Shown: piece by piece, positions 43,435 through 52,815 of the stretch
Numbering within the stretch: the first letter of the stretch is position 1
Layout of the letters: the number at the start of each line of letters is the position of its first letter
Assembly (NCBI GenBank): GCA_023393165.1
Contig: JAEWMJ010000004.1
Span: 1 to 64,000 of the forward strand
Source of the DNA: Bacillota bacterium
GTDB taxonomy: Bacteria > Bacillota > Clostridia > Christensenellales > Christensenellaceae
Length of the DNA: 64,000 nucleotides
Direction: 5' to 3'
Notes under the pieces: model-generated
Seen by the model: only the letters and a program-made list of their open reading frames with translations
The model's database searches: none
Told to the model about the DNA's origin: nothing
Translations under genes and position numbers: made by a program

Positions 43435-44796
43435 ATGAATAGTGAAGATTTAATTAGAAAAAACACAGGTTATGACGGCAGCCTCAAATACCACATTGTA
43501 ACATACGGCTGCCAGATGAACGAGCATGAGTCCGAGAAAATCGCAGGCATTTGCGAGGCGCTTGGTTTCATTAAAACAGACGATAAGGCGGAAGCCGATC
43601 TCATTGTTTTGAATACATGCTGCGTGAGGGAAAACGCGGAGAACAAGATTATCGGCAATATAGGCGCTCTTAAAAACCTGAAAGCAAAAAACAGGAAACT
43701 GAAGATTGCCGTCCTTGGCTGCATGATGCAGCAGGAACAGGTAGCCCAAAAAATATACAAAACATTTCCTTTTGTGGATATCGTATTGGGTACGCATAAT
43801 CTGCACGAATTGTCCGGGCTTTTGCAAAAAGCGTTTAGTGAAAACAAACGCACGATCGATATATGGGACAGCCAGGGCCGTATTGTGGAGGACGAGACAG
43901 TAGCGGTAGGGGACAGCGCCATATCCGCATATGTGAACATCATGTACGGCTGCAACAACTTTTGTTCTTATTGCATAGTCCCGTATGTGCGGGGAAGAGA
44001 GCGTTCCCGCGAGCCGGGAAAGATCATAGACGAGATAAAAGGCCTATCTGAAAAGGGTTTCCGTGAAATTATGCTCCTTGGTCAAAACGTGAATTCCTAC
44101 GGCAAGGAATTGGGCGTATCTTTTGCGCAGCTTTTGAGCCGGATCTGCGGCGAGACGCCGGTCGAGCGCATCCGGTTTATGACGTCTCATCCCAAAGACC
44201 TCTCGGATGAACTGATCGGAGTAATGGCGGCAAACGAACAGATCTGCAAACATATACATCTGCCGGTGCAATCCGGTTCAACAAGGATACTTGATTTGAT
44301 GAACCGGCGGTATACGCGCGAAGATTATCTGCTTTTAACAGAAAAACTGCGCGCCGCCATGCCGGGTATTGCCATTACGACGGATATCATCGCCGGGTTT
44401 CCGACTGAAACAGAGGAAGATTTTCTAAAGACGCTTTCTCTGGTGGAAAAAGTGCGGTTTGAAGCCGCGTTTACATTTGTTTATTCCAAGCGCTCGGGAA
44501 CATCTGCCGCGGAGATGGAAGGACAGATTCCGGAAGATGTTAAAAAAGACAGGATCGTCCGGCTTGTCGCCCTGCAGAACGGGATAACCGAGGAGGTAAA
44601 CAAGTCATATGAAGGAACCCTGCAGCGCGTTCTTGCGGAGGGCCTGAGCACTCGCAGCAAAAGGCATGTGAGCGGCCGGGCAGAAAGCGGCAAAACCGTT
44701 AATTTTGCAGGCGACGAAAGCATGATCAATCATTTTTATAATATAAGGATCACACAGGGGAAAAAGACAACACTTTTTGGTGAAATAGAGGAATAG
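43435..44796 (+). CDS. miaB: tRNA-2-methylthio-N6-dimethylallyladenosine synthase MiaB
   Basis: A 453-residue methylthiotransferase. It has an N-terminal UPF0004 domain (YGCQMNEHESEKI, LNTCCVREN, LGCMMQQ with three cluster Cys), a radical SAM domain (CNNFCSYCIVPYVRG) and a C-terminal TRAM domain. It adds the methylthio group to i6A37 in tRNAs that read codons starting with U. The substrate base is made by MiaA, encoded four genes downstream. The ATG lies only seven bases after a TATAAT box and has no clear ribosome binding site, so the mRNA may be nearly leaderless. First gene of a long rightward operon. Confidence 0.95.
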   Translation: MNSEDLIRKNTGYDGSLKYHIVTYGCQMNEHESEKIAGICEALGFIKTDDKAEADLIVLNTCCVRENAENKIIGNIGALKNLKAKNRKLKIAVLGCMMQQEQVAQKIYKTFPFVDIVLGTHNLHELSGLLQKAFSENKRTIDIWDSQGRIVEDETVAVGDSAISAYVNIMYGCNNFCSYCIVPYVRGRERSREPGKIIDEIKGLSEKGFREIMLLGQNVNSYGKELGVSFAQLLSRICGETPVERIRFMTSHPKDLSDELIGVMAANEQICKHIHLPVQSGSTRILDLMNRRYTREDYLLLTEKLRAAMPGIAITTDIIAGFPTETEEDFLKTLSLVEKVRFEAAFTFVYSKRSGTSAAEMEGQIPEDVKKDRIVRLVALQNGITEEVNKSYEGTLQRVLAEGLSTRSKRHVSGRAESGKTVNFAGDESMINHFYNIRITQGKKTTLFGEIEE

Positions 44797-44801
44797 GGAT
44801 T

Positions 44802-47378
44802 ATGGCTCAACTGACTCCCATGATGCAGCAGTATCTTAAAATCAAGGAAGAATTCAGCGACTGCATACTGCTGTTCCGTCTGGGCGATTTTTACGAAATG
44901 TTTTTTGACGACGCCAAACTGGCGTCCGTGGAACTGGAACTTGTTTTGACCGGCCGGGATTGCGGCCTGGAGGAAAGGGCGCCCATGTGCGGCGTGCCCT
45001 ATCACGCGGTTGAAACCTATATCAACCGGCTGATATCGAAAAACCATAAGGTTGCGATCTGCGACCAGCTTGAAGACCCTTCCCAGGCCCAGGGAATGGT
45101 GAAGCGGGGCGTTACCAGGGTGATTACGCCCGGCACGGTGACCGAATCATCCATGCTTACCGACACGGAAAACAGTTATATCATGTCCGTCTGCGAAGAC
45201 GAGGGCGTAACGGGCATTTCCTATGCGGACGTATCCACAGGAGAGTTTATCGCCTACGAGATCGCGGGGAACGGCGGCGCGCTGCTGGGAGAAATCAGCC
45301 GCTTAAGCCCCAAGGAAGTGATATGTCCCGAGAAATCCGGCCGGATGATGGGAGAACTGCTTAGCGATTTCCGGTTTAAAAACATTTATTTAAACCCTTA
45401 TTTTGATTGGGCGTACGGACCGGATTCCGCCCAAAAAACGCTGGAAACACATTTTCAGACCGCGAACCTGAAGGGATTCGGCATTGAAGGCATGAACGCG
45501 GCCATCTGCGCGGCAGGCGGATTGATGCGCTATCTTATGGATACGCAGATGAACAGTCTATCGCATATCAACAAACTGCGTGTGCCCGACATGAACGAAA
45601 ACATGGTGATCGATCCGACCGCCGCGAGAAACCTGGAACTGACGCATACTATAATAGAAGGAAGTAAAAAAGGTTCGCTTTTGTGGCTTCTAGATAAAAC
45701 AAAGACTTCTCTGGGCGCAAGGCTGTTAAAAAAAATCATACTGCGTCCTTTGAACGATCTTGACGGCATCAACGCCCGGCTTGACGCGGTTGCGGAAATA
45801 AAGGGCGATATTACTCTTATGGAATCCCTTCAAACGGCTCTCACCGGCGTTTATGACCTGGAACGGCTGCTCTCCCGTGTATCCTACGGATCGCTCAATG
45901 CCCGCGACTGCGTATCCCTGAAGCATTCTCTTTCGCGGCTGCCGCTGATAAAGGACACGATGAATGAAACGGACGCACCGCTGCTTGTGGAGCTTCGGGA
46001 CCGGATCGATCCTCTTAAAGATATAGAGGGGCTCCTTGAAGCCGCGATAGAGGATGATCCGCCGGCAGGCCTTCGGGATGGGAATATCATCAAGGAAGGC
46101 TATAACGATGAAGTCGACAGATTGCGCGAGGCTTCCCGGAGGGGCAAGGATTGGCTGCTTGAACTGGAAGCAAAAGAACGCGAGCTGACCGGGATCAAGA
46201 ACCTGAAGGTGGGGTACAACAAGGTTTTCGGGTATTATCTGGATGTTACAAAGTCGTATCAGAATCTTGTGCCCGACCGGTATATCAGAAAACAGACATT
46301 AGCCAACTGCGAGAGGTATGTAACGGAAGAACTCAAGGAGATGGAAGACACCATACTGAACGCCGAGGATAAGCGCTGCCAGCTGGAATACGGCGTTTTT
46401 CTGGAAGTGCGCGCCGCGCTCGAAGAAACTCTGCCCCGCATACAGGAGACGGCGCACGCAGTCGCTCTTCTGGATGTGCTGCAGTCCTTTGCTTCTGTTG
46501 CCTATGAATATAATTTTGTGCGGCCGCAGATGGGCGCTAACGGCAAGATATATATAAAAGACGGACGGCATCCCGTGATAGAAAAGATCATGAAGCAGAG
46601 CTTTGTGCCAAACGACGTGCTGCTGGATATGAAGGAGAACAACCTTCTTCTGATCACAGGCCCCAATATGGCCGGAAAAAGCACTTTTATGCGGCAGGTG
46701 GGGCTGATAGTCATTATGGCGCATATAGGATCTTTTGTGCCCGCATCCATCGCGCGCATATCACTTGTGGACAGGATATTCACCCGTGTGGGCGCGTCCG
46801 ACGACCTTGCTGCCGGACAAAGCACGTTTATGGTGGAAATGAACGAACTTGCGAGCATCTTAAATAACGCGACAAAGAACAGCCTGATCATTCTGGACGA
46901 AATAGGCAGGGGAACCAGCACGATAGACGGGCTTTCCATAGCGTGGGCGACAGTTGAATATTTACTTTCCAAAATCGGCGCGAAAACGCTATTTGCAACA
47001 CATTACCACGAACTGGTTGAACTGGAGAACAGGTACAGCCAGGTAAAGAATTATTCCATTGCCGTCCGTGAATTCGGCCGGGAGATCGTTTTTCTGCACA
47101 AGATCGTAAAAGGCGGTACAGATAAGAGTTTCGGCGTTGAAGTAGCGCGGCTGGCCGGCCTCCCCGGAGAACTGACGGAGAATGCAAAAAAGATGCTGAC
47201 GCGTCTCAACAACCATGAAATATCCATACTGGATGAAGAAAAAACTGAAGAGTCAAAGCAGCAGCCCCAAGACTTCGAAAAAATTATTAAAAGGCTGAAA
47301 AAGATAGACGTGAACACGCTGACGCCTCTTGAGGCTTTGAATATGCTCAGCCAGTTAAGCGAGGAACTTAAAGAATGA
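44802..47378 (+). CDS. mutS: DNA mismatch repair protein MutS
   Basis: The 858-residue protein has all MutS1 domains. The mismatch-reading Phe-x-Glu is in GDFYEMF near the N-terminus. The connector, lever and clamp regions follow, and the C-terminal ABC-type ATPase has Walker A GPNMAGKST from G620, the DEIGRGTST Walker B and a TH dimer motif. It recognises mismatches and recruits MutL, encoded next with a four-base overlap (ATGA). Length is normal. Confidence 0.97.
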   Translation: MAQLTPMMQQYLKIKEEFSDCILLFRLGDFYEMFFDDAKLASVELELVLTGRDCGLEERAPMCGVPYHAVETYINRLISKNHKVAICDQLEDPSQAQGMVKRGVTRVITPGTVTESSMLTDTENSYIMSVCEDEGVTGISYADVSTGEFIAYEIAGNGGALLGEISRLSPKEVICPEKSGRMMGELLSDFRFKNIYLNPYFDWAYGPDSAQKTLETHFQTANLKGFGIEGMNAAICAAGGLMRYLMDTQMNSLSHINKLRVPDMNENMVIDPTAARNLELTHTIIEGSKKGSLLWLLDKTKTSLGARLLKKIILRPLNDLDGINARLDAVAEIKGDITLMESLQTALTGVYDLERLLSRVSYGSLNARDCVSLKHSLSRLPLIKDTMNETDAPLLVELRDRIDPLKDIEGLLEAAIEDDPPAGLRDGNIIKEGYNDEVDRLREASRRGKDWLLELEAKERELTGIKNLKVGYNKVFGYYLDVTKSYQNLVPDRYIRKQTLANCERYVTEELKEMEDTILNAEDKRCQLEYGVFLEVRAALEETLPRIQETAHAVALLDVLQSFASVAYEYNFVRPQMGANGKIYIKDGRHPVIEKIMKQSFVPNDVLLDMKENNLLLITGPNMAGKSTFMRQVGLIVIMAHIGSFVPASIARISLVDRIFTRVGASDDLAAGQSTFMVEMNELASILNNATKNSLIILDEIGRGTSTIDGLSIAWATVEYLLSKIGAKTLFATHYHELVELENRYSQVKNYSIAVREFGREIVFLHKIVKGGTDKSFGVEVARLAGLPGELTENAKKMLTRLNNHEISILDEEKTEESKQQPQDFEKIIKRLKKIDVNTLTPLEALNMLSQLSEELKE

Positions 47379-49243
47379 ACAACAGAATCAGGATACTTGA
47401 CGCGGCGGTATCAAGCAGGATCGCGGCCGGCGAAGTGGTCACCAGCCCGGCTTCGGTAGTAAAGGAACTTGTGGAAAACGCCATAGACGCGGGCTCCAGC
47501 GCCGTCACGATTGAAATCAGGGACGGCGGCAGGGAATACATCCGGATTACCGACAACGGAAGCGGCATCCATCCGGAAGACGTGTTATTGTCCGTCAAGA
47601 AGCATGCGACAAGCAAGATCGTTGATTTTGAAGACATGAAGCATATCGCTTCCCTTGGATTCCGGGGCGAAGCGCTTGCCAGTATTGCCGCGGTTTCCAA
47701 TCTCACCATAAAGACGCGTGTGCCCGGCGAAATGGAGGGACGCATCCTGACCGCCGGTCCGGACAGGCAATATGAAGTGAAGCCGGCCGGTCTGCCCGAC
47801 GGTACTTCCGTCATTGTAGAAAACCTGTTTTACAACGTTCCCGCAAGGCTGAAATTTTTAAAGCGCGGAGCGGCGGAAGCGGCTGCCATATCCGATCTTG
47901 TATGCCGCCTTGTTTTATCCCGTCCCGAGCTTTCGTTTAAATATATTGTAAACGACGTTTTGCAGCTGCAAAGCCCGGGAACCGGAGAACTGATGGACGC
48001 CGCGGTTTCGGTGTACGGAAAAACGATTCGCGCGCGGATCTTTGAGGTCCTTGCGGGAGAGGGTGAGACCCAAATATCCGGATATGTATCCAACCCCAAT
48101 TATCTTTTTAAATCAGCCAAAAACCAGACGATACTGGTCAATGGACGGTATGTGAAATCAGCCGGCATTTCTCTAGCGCTTTCCCGCGCCTACGGGGAGC
48201 GGCTTATGAAAGGCCATTTTCCGTTTGCGGTTTTAAATATAAGTCTTCCGCTGTCCGATGTGGACGTCAACGTTCATCCGAACAAAACGACCGTGCTGAT
48301 TCACAACGAAGACGAACTCCTTGCGACGCTGAACGGCGCGGTAAAAAATGCGCTGACGCAGGCGTCGCTTCCACGGTTTGAACTGGACGCCCAAAAGGAA
48401 ACCAAACAGGAATACGCTCCTTGGGCCGCGGTAAAAGCAGCCGAAGAGACCGGATATAAACCAGAAAAATCCGAGTTAAGACCGGCGCCGGACCAGGCGC
48501 TTGTTCAAAAAAACGCCGTCAGTTACGAAGCTTCCAGGGCTCGTGAAGAGACAATGGCGATGGAATTGAACGAGCAGGCGGTATCCACGGAATTTGAAAT
48601 GTTTATAAATGAGGAAAACGAGCAACAATCAAAAAAGGCGGAAGAAGAACAGCAGAAATTTACTGGAATGGATGAGCTCCTGGATTACCGCATTGTCGGG
48701 CAGATATTCAACACATATATCGTGGCGCAATCCGGAGATACCGCTTATATCATAGACCAGCATGCGGCGCACGAACGTTTGAATTATGAACGTCTGAAAA
48801 AGATGAATACGCTGCTACCCCAGAAGCTGCTTTTTCCTTACGCAATGCGTCTTTCCCACGCGGACCACGACATTACGCTTAAATATTCCGAACTTCTGGG
48901 CACCCTTGGAATCGAGCTGGAAGATTTTGGCGTAAATACACTGAAAATTACCGCGCTTCCGCTGCAGGCGGATCAGGGAGAAATTGAAGGGTTTATGGAG
49001 GACGTGATCGATTTGCTGCGGCATGCCGCGACTGAAGACATGCAGCTCTTTCGCGATAAAATCATCCGGCGCGCCTGCCGAACCAGTATTAAGGCCGGAG
49101 ACAATTTGAGCAATATGGAAATGGAAGAACTGATGCGTGAGCTTACAGTTTCCAAAACCGTGCCCATTTGCCCTCACGGAAGGCCTGTTGCCGTCGTTCT
49201 GACCAAAGACGAACTTGAAAAGGGATTCAAACGTAAAGTATGA
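47375..49243 (+). CDS. mutL: DNA mismatch repair endonuclease MutL
   Basis: A 622-residue GHKL ATPase with NAIDAGSS, DNGSGI and GFRGEAL motifs in the N-terminal half. The C-terminal dimer domain carries DQHAAHERLNYE, the DQHA-x2-E-x4-E endonuclease motif, and the CPHGRP motif. So it should nick DNA itself, as in bacteria without MutH; no mutH is seen. The central linker (about 340-430) is charged and variable. It overlaps both mutS and miaA by four bases. Confidence 0.97.
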   Translation: MNNRIRILDAAVSSRIAAGEVVTSPASVVKELVENAIDAGSSAVTIEIRDGGREYIRITDNGSGIHPEDVLLSVKKHATSKIVDFEDMKHIASLGFRGEALASIAAVSNLTIKTRVPGEMEGRILTAGPDRQYEVKPAGLPDGTSVIVENLFYNVPARLKFLKRGAAEAAAISDLVCRLVLSRPELSFKYIVNDVLQLQSPGTGELMDAAVSVYGKTIRARIFEVLAGEGETQISGYVSNPNYLFKSAKNQTILVNGRYVKSAGISLALSRAYGERLMKGHFPFAVLNISLPLSDVDVNVHPNKTTVLIHNEDELLATLNGAVKNALTQASLPRFELDAQKETKQEYAPWAAVKAAEETGYKPEKSELRPAPDQALVQKNAVSYEASRAREETMAMELNEQAVSTEFEMFINEENEQQSKKAEEEQQKFTGMDELLDYRIVGQIFNTYIVAQSGDTAYIIDQHAAHERLNYERLKKMNTLLPQKLLFPYAMRLSHADHDITLKYSELLGTLGIELEDFGVNTLKITALPLQADQGEIEGFMEDVIDLLRHAATEDMQLFRDKIIRRACRTSIKAGDNLSNMEMEELMRELTVSKTVPICPHGRPVAVVLTKDELEKGFKRKV

Positions 49244-50145
49244 AGAGAGTAATCATTATAACGGGGCCTACAGCCAGCGGCAAAACCGAGCTATCCATCG
49301 AAATTGCCAAAAGGATAAACGGTGAGATCATATCGGCCGACTCGATGCAGATATACCGGGAAATGAATATTGGCACCGCAAAACCCACAGAAGCGGAAAT
49401 GCAGGGCATACCGCATTATATGATTGACGAGGTGAGTATCGGGACGCCGTATTCGGTCGCGCTTTACCAGAAAAAAGCGTTCGAATGTATTGAAGATATC
49501 CTGTCCCGAGGCAAAACGCCGATTGTGGTTGGAGGGACCGGGCTTTATATAAATTCACTTTTATACAACTTAGACTTTACAAAAACAACCAAAAATGATA
49601 AATTAAGGACAGAACTTGAAACGCTGCCTTCCGAAGAACTGCACCGGAAACTAAAGGAACTGGACGAAACGGCTGCGCAAAGGATTCACCCGAACGATAA
49701 AAAGAGGATCATCCGCCGTATTGAAATACTGAAAAGCGGAATAAAGGAAGATTATAATTTCCGGGAGAAAAATACCTCCTATGATTTTTTGGTGATCGGT
49801 ATTTGGATGGACCGCAAAGAACTGTATGAAAGAACAAACAGGCGCGTGGACATTATGATCGGCCGGGGACTGGCCTGGGAAGTAGCCGAAATTTATAAAA
49901 AATATCCTGTGAACCTGATTGCTTTGCAGGCGATCGGCTATAAGGAGATCATAGAATATCTGGAAGGCCGCTGCACGCTTGCCGGGGCTATAGACAATAT
50001 TAAAAAAAACACACGCAGGTTTGCAAAAAGGCAGCTTACGTGGTTTAATAATGAAGAGAGATTAATTTGGTTTGATAAAAACCGTTATCAAAATACAGAG
50101 GAAATGCTATACGATATTATAAAAAAAATATCGTCCAACAAATGA
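49240..50145 (+). CDS. miaA: tRNA dimethylallyltransferase MiaA
   Basis: A 301-residue enzyme with P-loop GPTASGKTEL, the DSMQIYREMNIGTAKP substrate motif and the PIVVGGTGLYIN segment. It transfers the dimethylallyl group to A37 of tRNAs reading U-starting codons, such as the tRNA-Phe and tRNA-Tyr encoded about 6 kb away. Its product is then modified by MiaB. The start overlaps the mutL stop (ATGA), and hfq follows as in many bacteria. Confidence 0.96.
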   Translation: MKRVIIITGPTASGKTELSIEIAKRINGEIISADSMQIYREMNIGTAKPTEAEMQGIPHYMIDEVSIGTPYSVALYQKKAFECIEDILSRGKTPIVVGGTGLYINSLLYNLDFTKTTKNDKLRTELETLPSEELHRKLKELDETAAQRIHPNDKKRIIRRIEILKSGIKEDYNFREKNTSYDFLVIGIWMDRKELYERTNRRVDIMIGRGLAWEVAEIYKKYPVNLIALQAIGYKEIIEYLEGRCTLAGAIDNIKKNTRRFAKRQLTWFNNEERLIWFDKNRYQNTEEMLYDIIKKISSNK

Positions 50146-50160
50146 AAGGTGGAGGGGACT

Positions 50161-50412
50161 ATGCAAAAAACAGCAGTGGCATTGCAGGATTTATTTCTGA
50201 ATCAGGTGCGCAAGGAAAAAGCTCAGGTAACGATTCACTTATTGAATGGGTTTCAGATCAAGGGTTTTGTTATGGGATTTGACAATTTTACAGTTGTGAT
50301 GGAGGTGGAATCCAAACAGATGGTGGTATACAAGCATGCGATTTCAACCATTACGCCGCACAAAACAGTACACCTTAAAATTTCACAGACGGAGGAAGCC
50401 GGAGAGGAATAA
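50161..50412 (+). CDS. hfq: RNA-binding protein Hfq
   Basis: The 83-residue protein has the Sm1 segment (LQDLFLNQVRKEKAQVTIHL, then GFQIKGFVMGFDNFTV) and the Sm2 motif YKHAIST, the signature of Hfq (usually YKHAISTI). The C-terminal tail is short and acidic, as in other Bacillota. It forms hexamers that bind small RNAs and mRNAs. I chose ATG 50161, with GGAGGGG five bases upstream; a GTG four codons earlier is unlikely. Its stop overlaps the next start (TAATG). Confidence 0.96.
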   Translation: MQKTAVALQDLFLNQVRKEKAQVTIHLLNGFQIKGFVMGFDNFTVVMEVESKQMVVYKHAISTITPHKTVHLKISQTEEAGEE

Positions 50413-51695
50413 TGCCAAACAAAACAGTACGACAGTATATTTCTTCCAATTTTGACATAGACGAAAAAATCATTGAATTTGTGGATAACTGCGAGGCGGA
50501 AGTTTTGCAGTTATTTCAAAAACACAGGGAAATTGCCGAGGCAAACCAGTACAGGGTGACGCATGCTTTCAAAAAGAACGATGTGTCTGTGCGCCATTTT
50601 ACGCCGACTTCGGGTTACGGCTATTCTGACGAAGGAAGGGAAAAACTGGCGCTGGTGTTTGCGGACGCTTTTGGAGCCGAGGCTGCGATTGTATCTCCTT
50701 TGCTGATGTCGGGCACTCATGCCATTTCAACAGCGCTTTTCGGTCTTTTAAGGCCCAGCGACATCCTTTTATGCGTGACCGGACGTCCTTACGACACCTT
50801 CGCAAAAGTCATAAAAGGCGAACAGGGATTCGGTTCCCTAGAGGAATGGGGTATCCGGTATGCCGAACAGCCGTTTTTTGAAAACAAGATTGATATTGAA
50901 CAAATTCTGAGAACCCTAAAAAGCGATAATTCCATCAAAGTCGTTTATATACAGCGGTCCTGCGGTTACGACATCCGGCCCGCTGTTTCTGTTGCGGAAA
51001 TCGGCAGAACAGTTGAGGCCGTTCATCATGATTTTCCGCAGGCAATCGTTTTTGTGGACAATTGCTACGGCGAATTTACCGAACTTGACGAGCCCACTGC
51101 TTTAGGCGCGGATATTATTGCCGGCTCGCTTATAAAGAATCCGGGAGGGGGTCTTGCGCCCACAGGCGGGTATATCGCGGGAAGAAAAGAACTGATCGGC
51201 CAAATATCCCACCGGCTTGCCGCGCCCGGCCTGGGCGGCGAAATAGGCTCGTACGCCGCATCGTACCAGCCTTTTTACCAGGGCTTGTTTATGGCGCCAC
51301 ATACGGTTTGCCAGGCGCTTATGGGCGTAATCCTGGCTTCATGCGTATTTAAAAAACTTGGATACGAGGTATATCCGCAGCCAGACGGACAGCGCGCGGA
51401 TATTGCCCAGTCCATCATATTTCATAATGAGGATAAGCTGACGGCCTTTGTGAGGGGCATTCAGAAAGCTTCGGCGATTGACGGCAATGTTGTGCCGTAT
51501 GCCTGGGATATGCCGGGCTATTCGGACAAGGTGATCATGGCCGCGGGGACTTTTGTACAGGGGGCGTCGCTCGAACTGACTGCAGACGCGCCTATTCGCG
51601 AACCATACGCCGCCTATATGCAGGGCGCGCTGACATACGAACACGCCAAGCTGGGCATACTAACCGCCATGAAAGAAATGCAAATAAAATTATGA
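50412..51695 (+). CDS. Methionine gamma-lyase family protein (YnbB / 'aluminium resistance' family)
   Basis: A 427-residue PLP-dependent fold-type I enzyme of the YnbB group. The PLP lysine is in GSLIKNPGGG, with VDNCYGEF before it (the Asp that binds the pyridine ring) and the family motifs RVTHAFKKNDVSVRHF and YIQRSCGYDIRP. The reaction is not established; a C-S or C-C lyase on an amino acid is inferred. The gene often follows hfq or miaA in Bacillota, as it does here. Confidence 0.88.
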   Translation: MPNKTVRQYISSNFDIDEKIIEFVDNCEAEVLQLFQKHREIAEANQYRVTHAFKKNDVSVRHFTPTSGYGYSDEGREKLALVFADAFGAEAAIVSPLLMSGTHAISTALFGLLRPSDILLCVTGRPYDTFAKVIKGEQGFGSLEEWGIRYAEQPFFENKIDIEQILRTLKSDNSIKVVYIQRSCGYDIRPAVSVAEIGRTVEAVHHDFPQAIVFVDNCYGEFTELDEPTALGADIIAGSLIKNPGGGLAPTGGYIAGRKELIGQISHRLAAPGLGGEIGSYAASYQPFYQGLFMAPHTVCQALMGVILASCVFKKLGYEVYPQPDGQRADIAQSIIFHNEDKLTAFVRGIQKASAIDGNVVPYAWDMPGYSDKVIMAAGTFVQGASLELTADAPIREPYAAYMQGALTYEHAKLGILTAMKEMQIKL

Positions 51696-52264
51696 AAGAA
51701 AAAAACAGGAAAACATTGCTGCAGCTTTTTATAACCTTTATAAAGATCGGCGCTTTTACATTTGGAGGCGGGTATGCAATGATTCCCCTGATCCACAGGG
51801 AAATTGTTGAGAAAAATAACTGGGTCAAACCGAATGAGATGGTCGATATTCTGGCCATTTCGCAAATCGCGCCAGGCGTGATCGCAATCAATTCCGCAAC
51901 ATATGTCGGCTATAAAATCGCCGGCTTCTGGGGATCCTTTTTTTCTACGCTCGGAGTAGTGCTCCCATCTTTTATCGTTATTTACATTCTTTCATTCTTT
52001 ATTCAGCAGTTTAAGGAACTTATCTGGGTGGAATACGCCTTCAGAGGCATCCGCGTGTGCGTTATTGTCATTATGGCCTATTCCGTATGGAAGCTCATGA
52101 AGTTTGATAAAATCAATATAGCTTATATCTTAATCTTGTCGGCGGCCTTCGTCGTTGCCACATTCACTGATATCAATATTATATTCCTGATGCTTGCCGC
52201 TATCGGCGTTGGAATTCTGTACGCATTCGCTTCCAAACGTAAAGCAGGAGGAGGCGGCACATGA
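51692..52264 (+). CDS. Chromate transporter, half-size ChrA subunit 1
   Basis: The 190-residue membrane protein is one CHR domain with FTFGGGYAMIPLI near the N-terminus and the SQIAPGVIAINSATYVGYK segment. Short CHR proteins work as pairs; the partner is encoded next with a four-base overlap. Substrate chromate or another oxyanion such as sulfate is inferred from the family. It is the seventh gene of the housekeeping operon. Confidence 0.88.
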   Translation: MKEKNRKTLLQLFITFIKIGAFTFGGGYAMIPLIHREIVEKNNWVKPNEMVDILAISQIAPGVIAINSATYVGYKIAGFWGSFFSTLGVVLPSFIVIYILSFFIQQFKELIWVEYAFRGIRVCVIVIMAYSVWKLMKFDKINIAYILILSAAFVVATFTDINIIFLMLAAIGVGILYAFASKRKAGGGGT

Positions 52265-52815
52265 TATTCTTTGAATTGTTCTATATATTTTTTTATATAG
52301 GCGCTTTCACTATCGGCGGCGGATATGCGATGATACCCCTGATCCAGCAGGAGGTCGTATCGGCAAAGAGTTGGATATCCGTGCAGATGCTGACGGATTT
52401 TATCGGCATCTCTCAAATGACGCCTGGGCCTTTTGCCGTGAATATAGCAACCTTTATAGGCAGTACGGCCGGAGGTTTTGCCGGAGCGCTTTTCGCCACG
52501 CTGGGCGTTTCGCTGCCTTCGTTCGTTATCATGCTGATTATAGCTAAAAAGTTTGGCAATATGGGCGAAAATCCATATTTTAAAAGGATAATGCAGATTT
52601 TAAGGCCGGTTGTTATCGCACTGATCTGCTCCGCCATTTATTTCATTATTCAGGAAGGCTTTTCGCCGTCCGGCGGGCATGTTTTTGATTACAGGGATCT
52701 TATAATATTTATCGCGCTTGTGGTGATTCAGCTGACGGCAAAAAAAATGCACCCCGTAGCCCTGATAGGTATATCCGCGGCGCTTGGTATCCTTATTTTT
52801 GGACTAATCCCGTAA
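52261..52815 (+). CDS. Chromate transporter, half-size ChrA subunit 2
   Basis: A 184-residue CHR-domain membrane protein, paralogous to the preceding one (FTIGGGYAMIPLI, SQMTPGPFAVNIATFIG). The two should form a heterodimer with opposite topology. The last 12 bases overlap the end of the convergent recombinase gene, and no terminator separates them. Confidence 0.88.
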   Translation: MIFFELFYIFFYIGAFTIGGGYAMIPLIQQEVVSAKSWISVQMLTDFIGISQMTPGPFAVNIATFIGSTAGGFAGALFATLGVSLPSFVIMLIIAKKFGNMGENPYFKRIMQILRPVVIALICSAIYFIIQEGFSPSGGHVFDYRDLIIFIALVVIQLTAKKMHPVALIGISAALGILIFGLIP

